A DNA stretch of 64,000 nucleotides, taken from Enoplosus armatus. Taxonomy: Eukaryota > Chordata > Actinopteri > Centrarchiformes > Enoplosidae. Made by a program: the position numbers and the translations under genes. The stretch spans positions 17,442,774 to 17,506,773 of the forward strand of contig NC_092195.1 of NCBI RefSeq assembly GCF_043641665.1, read 5' to 3'. Numbering within the stretch: the first letter of the stretch is position 1; each line of letters starts with the position of its first letter. The notes under the pieces were generated by a model, which saw only the letters and a program-made list of their open reading frames with translations, was not told the DNA's origin and did not search any database. Positions 56,088 to 64,000 of this stretch are shown one piece after another.

Positions 56088-56093
56088 TTTATT
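56088..56093 (-). terminator. scn1b: poly(A) signal, scn1b (candidate)
   Basis: TTTATT on the plus strand, AATAAA on the minus strand, 1.4 kb past the scn1b stop and about 140 bases from the naxe candidate site. The two genes would end tail-to-tail here. Confidence 0.35.
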
Positions 56094-56851
56094 AGTACAT
56101 GTTAAGGTTTCATTGAATGTACAACTAGCAACTGGAAAGACAGCCTATCATAATCCATGACATTATAGTTTAGAAATACCTTTAGCATACACGTAGTGCG
56201 TCTCATTATTTATACATTAGGTGGTGATGATGTAGTAAAAAGCTTTCTTTTACAATCCAACAGACCCCCTTAGTACCACTTAGATTTTATATAAATGTGT
56301 GACTACATATATTTAAAGAAATACTGTATGTACAGTATATGCTTTTGACGATGTGGCTCATTAATGCATAATGCTTTTTCATGTTGAGTGCAGAACATGC
56401 TTTTGCGCGCAGAATACTATATACAGTGCTGGTACCATGCTCTCTTTGTACGTCATATCCATTTGTGATCTTTGTCAAGGAAAAGGTAAAATAGAGACTT
56501 GAGATGAAGAGGAGTGTTTTCCCCAAGTTGTCTACATGCAGGTCGGAGGGTGGAAGGATGTCAGTCCACGGAAGAAGCCTGGAGATAAAGACAACGCGTA
56601 TTAATGGACTTAATGGCACTTATTCAAAAATCCAGTTCATCAATAGACACAAGACCCTAGTGTTACGATGTAATGCAGGGCAGTTGTATTAGTTTTAGCA
56701 AGGTGCACCTTCTCAGTAAATCAAAAATATACGACAAAAATACTGTTCAAGAACTTTGCCGAAATGTATTCATCATTATTTCATTTAACTTTTAATCTAA
56801 CCAGGAAGTATCTTGATATATTCTCTATTACAAGAGACTCCTGGCCAAAGT

Positions 56852-56870
56852 GGGGGGGGGGGGGGGGGGG
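56852..56870. repeat. Poly-G run
   Basis: About 19 consecutive G immediately before the truncated foldback copy; the true length is uncertain in any assembly. Confidence 0.9.
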
Positions 56871-56881
56871 TAAAGTGGTTA

Positions 56882-57135
56882 GAGGAAAACGTCTTGTCTG
56901 TACGGTAAATATAAAGCTGAAGCCAGCAGCCTGTTAGCTTAGCTTAGCATTAAGACTGAAAGTAAGGTAAGAGTAAAATCCCCCTAGCATCACCCCTAAA
57001 GCTTACTCATTAACATGTTAGTATCTCGTTTGTTTAATCTGTACAAAAACCAAAGCGTAAAAAAAGACATTTATATTATCTTTCTCTCAGCAAGAAAGCA
57101 AACAAGAATATTCCCTAAAATGTCGAACATTTCAT
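56882..57135. mobile_element. Foldback-type MITE, 5'-truncated copy in scn1b 3' region
   Basis: Contains gttagcttagcttagcatta, tctcgtttgtttaatctgta, and the terminal block agcaagaaagcaaacaagaa followed by ccctaaaatgtcgaacattt, which is the inverted end of the family at 4979-5275. An 18-19 base poly-G run (56852-56870) immediately precedes it. Confidence 0.6.
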
Positions 57136-57239
57136 TAATGCATCACATAAGAACACACACAGTCTACAGTCTAAAATTGGCAAAGTTATTATTTAAATCA
57201 GAGAACTGTTGAACTGATCAAAGAATAAGTAGCGTATGA

Positions 57240-57363
57240 TGAATCTGAGCGAGTATTCAATGCCGGCTTTTGGTCCTTGACAGTTTTCAATACCCAGTGC
57301 TACTATCTGGACACAGCTCAGTTGGGACCAAACAAGTACTGATGTTCGATACCCAGCCCTAGT
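57240..57363. repeat. Short interspersed repeat in scn1b 3' UTR
   Basis: Recognised as a common fish repeat by ttttcaatacccagtgctac and gttcgatacccagccctag. It lies 160 bases past the scn1b stop on the minus strand. Non-coding; class not assigned. Confidence 0.4.
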
Positions 57364-57525
57364 TAGAACTGGTCGACAAGGGACTCAGTGTACCTGATAT
57401 CCAACCATACAAAAAGGACATTTCATTCCTTTAGTGTTTTTCGTTGTTGTTGCTGTGACACATTGAATGGCAGATATATATATATATCGTGGAATGATGC
57501 ACATGCAGATCACAACATACCTGTG

Positions 57526-61685
<4,160 letters not shown>

Positions 61686-64000
61686 GTCACCGGATGTTAG
61701 AGCTGCTGTTTTGTTTGACGAGGGGCCTCAAGAAGTACAATCTTTGACACCGACGCTCCAGGTATGGAGCTCCAAAAGATGACACTCATAAACTGAGCAC
61801 CTCCGAGTTTGTAATAATCTTTTGGATATTTGCAAAGGTTTTCTCTTATATTCTAAGAAGACTGGAGCTTCTCTGTAAATGTTACAAGCTGTGCATCAGT
61901 AAAGTGAAGGCTAATATCATATGTATGTGTCAGGAAGCTAGAGTTGATGTCCTATGGAACCACTGTTAGTATCTCAGTTCTTTGGCTCAATCCAACAGTT
62001 TTTTTGTTGGTTGCAGATTGTATTGCCACAAGTTATTGCTGCCTCCTAATTTATCTCTGTTCAACTAATGCATTCTGGGCCTTCTGCTTGTAATTATCAA
62101 GTAGGATATGAAGCAATCCAGATAGGCTATCTAGTGGCTCACAGTGATTCCCAGATCAGCACCCTGAGATCCGATTGTCTTTTTTCCCTGAGGTCCTAAT
62201 GTGAGATGCACAGAGCAGTCATTAGACCTGTCTGGGGCCACATGCTCTGCTCCCTTATGTTGGCAATTACAGCACGAGTACACAAAGGATATAATAAATG
62301 TGTGTTTATATAATGTGCAACATGCAAGCTACTGACTCGACGTCTACAATACACTTACACTCCAGTGCATATATAATTAATTTGCATGCTCTATTATAAG
62401 AATTAAATGGCTACCTCTTGAGGGCTACACGCTACCAATATTTAATGCAGACCAATCTAATGGTCTAGAGATAATTATCCATAATCGGATCACTGAAATC
62501 AGAGCCTACTGTCCTGAATTAGAGGCCTCCTCTCCTCGAGCTGAGTCGTCTCTTTGGAGAGAGAAAAAATAAATAAACGCCGTCCTCTCCTGCGATGACA
62601 GCTGAATGTGGAAAGACTTGTAATCTCATCTATCTGATGACCCCGTGCTCGTAGAAGAGATGCTCCCGTCGTGCTGGCATTTCACATAAAACTGCGCGAG
62701 CGCACACGGATACATAAAAGCCAGAAGAGAAGAAGAAAAAAATAAAATATATGAAAAACGTCCTGTGCGGGTTATTTTATCCTGCGCCACAGCGGCACAC
62801 ACTGTCGCTCAGGACAGAGGATACTGCAGATGCACTGCGGTAAAAACGGCCGTGCGTGTATGACTGAGCGGAGGGTGTATGTGACGACTGTTTAAGCTTC
62901 TGCCCCGCAGTTTTTAAACTGATACCACCTTAGCTTTGTCTGGAAACTGCTGCGGGGGCCTCGCCTAGCGTTTAAAGCATATTTCATGGGAAAGAAACGG
63001 CTTGCGGTATCCAGAGGGGCGGGGCGATCCGTGACGACGTCTGTCTGTCAACAGAAGTTGGTCATATCACGCCGGATCGGTCAATAACTTCCTATTAACC
63101 ATGCAGTTGTGGATTCAGTTTTTAATAATACTAATATATTCTTGCAGCAGAAGCCGCTGGTTATTGGGGCCAGTGTGATGGCATTTCATAATAATTCAAA
63201 CCAACTTTCACACCAAACACCCACTCACGTTGTGTGTGAGGATGTTGATGCTGTTCTGTCAACCAGCTAGCATCAGCTACGCCTACGGGCAAGCTGCAAG
63301 TTAGCTTTTACTAGCTTGTTTTTTTTGTTTGTTTTTTTTTTACACAAACAAGCGATGGTACTTCGTATCTGGAATTCACGAACAATAACGTTGTGCTGCA
63401 AATAGCCAGCGACGTTCCCTATAAAAGTAAAAAGCTCGACATATGAAAAGGTAACGTAATTAAGCTAACGTTAGCTAGCTAGCTAGTAGTGACTCCTGGT
63501 TAGCTACAAGCTAACGCAGGAATGGGCAAACATGAACGAATGCAGACTAGCAGTGAACCAAAACACGGAAGACTTATCTGGTTCTATGACCAGACTTCAT
63601 GTTTATAATCCTGTTTTTAACGACAACAGTTTATGTGACGGGCCACGTTAACTAAATTAAGTAAACTAGGGCTCCGTACCTTGGAAATCTAACATTAGCT
63701 AGCTAAATGTGGTATTTAGTGATCATCAGGTACAAGCTCCCTTACTTAATATCACAAATCATTAGAGTTTGAGATGCCCACAACAGGTAATCATGTAATA
63801 TCTTTATCGTCAATCTACCTACTTTTATTTACCTTAATCTGACGCTAGAGCTGAAACGGCGATCGATCGATTGATGATCAGCAAGTAGTTAAAAACTAAG
63901 ATATTATTAAAAGGTAGCTGTTAATTGATTCGTGTGTAAGTCAGTATACAGTTAAAAACGGAGGTCTTAACCATTGCAAGGCTGAAACCAGTACGTTTTT
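61686..64000. other. Region upstream of scn1b
   Basis: Should contain the scn1b leader and promoter next to 61.7 kb. 62.5-63.05 kb is GC-richer and could be a promoter (of scn1b or of a gene beyond the window). 63.2-63.75 kb has many gctagc/ttagct words of the kind seen in fish repeats. No exon recognised. Confidence 0.45.

Noticed and set aside
56287..56619. Minus-strand 110-codon open frame with an acceptor-like site, considered as the last scn1b exon
   Set aside because: The true terminal exon encoding AEYLAIASESK was found at 57526-57595, in phase and conserved. The frame is probably chance in the scn1b 3' UTR.

Overview
This is ordinary chromosomal DNA from a teleost fish, most likely a percomorph. 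The evidence is GT-AG split genes with short introns, vertebrate protein families, and several interspersed repeat families I recognise from memory as typical of spiny-rayed fish. No bacterial, viral, CRISPR or plasmid features are visible. Eight protein-coding genes can be reconstructed: ago3 (+, 5' end outside the window), an ffar2/3-like and an ffar1-like GPCR (both -), tekt2 (-), usf2 (-), lmna (+), naxe (+) and scn1b (-).

Layout. 1-3418 is ago3 intron 1; 3419-11956 holds 18 ago3 coding exons; a long 3' UTR runs to about 16.9 kb. 16.9-19.8 kb is intergenic. 20016-20993 and 24550-25551 are two tandem intronless free-fatty-acid receptor genes. 28394-32.5 kb is tekt2, with a promoter carrying RFX X-box motifs. 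34090-39401 is usf2. 39.4-43.1 kb is intergenic, with repeats and one unexplained candidate exon. 43.1-49.2 kb is lmna with a noncoding first exon. 50.2-55.9 kb is naxe. 56.1-61.7 kb is scn1b, tail-to-tail with naxe. 61.7-64 kb is upstream DNA in which I find no gene.

The genes do not form one pathway: small-RNA silencing (ago3), nutrient sensing (ffar), cilia/flagella (tekt2), E-box transcription (usf2), nuclear lamina (lmna), NAD(P)HX repair (naxe) and sodium-channel accessory function (scn1b). Their human counterparts lie in three chromosome regions: AGO3-TEKT2 on 1p34, FFAR-USF2-SCN1B on 19q13, and LMNA-NAXE on 1q22. The fish order interleaves them, which is the most interesting large-scale feature. 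I see no clearly undescribed system. The best leads are the tandem X-boxes at tekt2, an altered tektin nonapeptide, an altered prelamin A cleavage site, an FFAR1-like receptor carrying an FFAR2/3-type histidine, and the isolated candidate exon at 41.7 kb. Exon boundaries were set by reading splice sites and comparing with family sequences from memory; no alignment was run.
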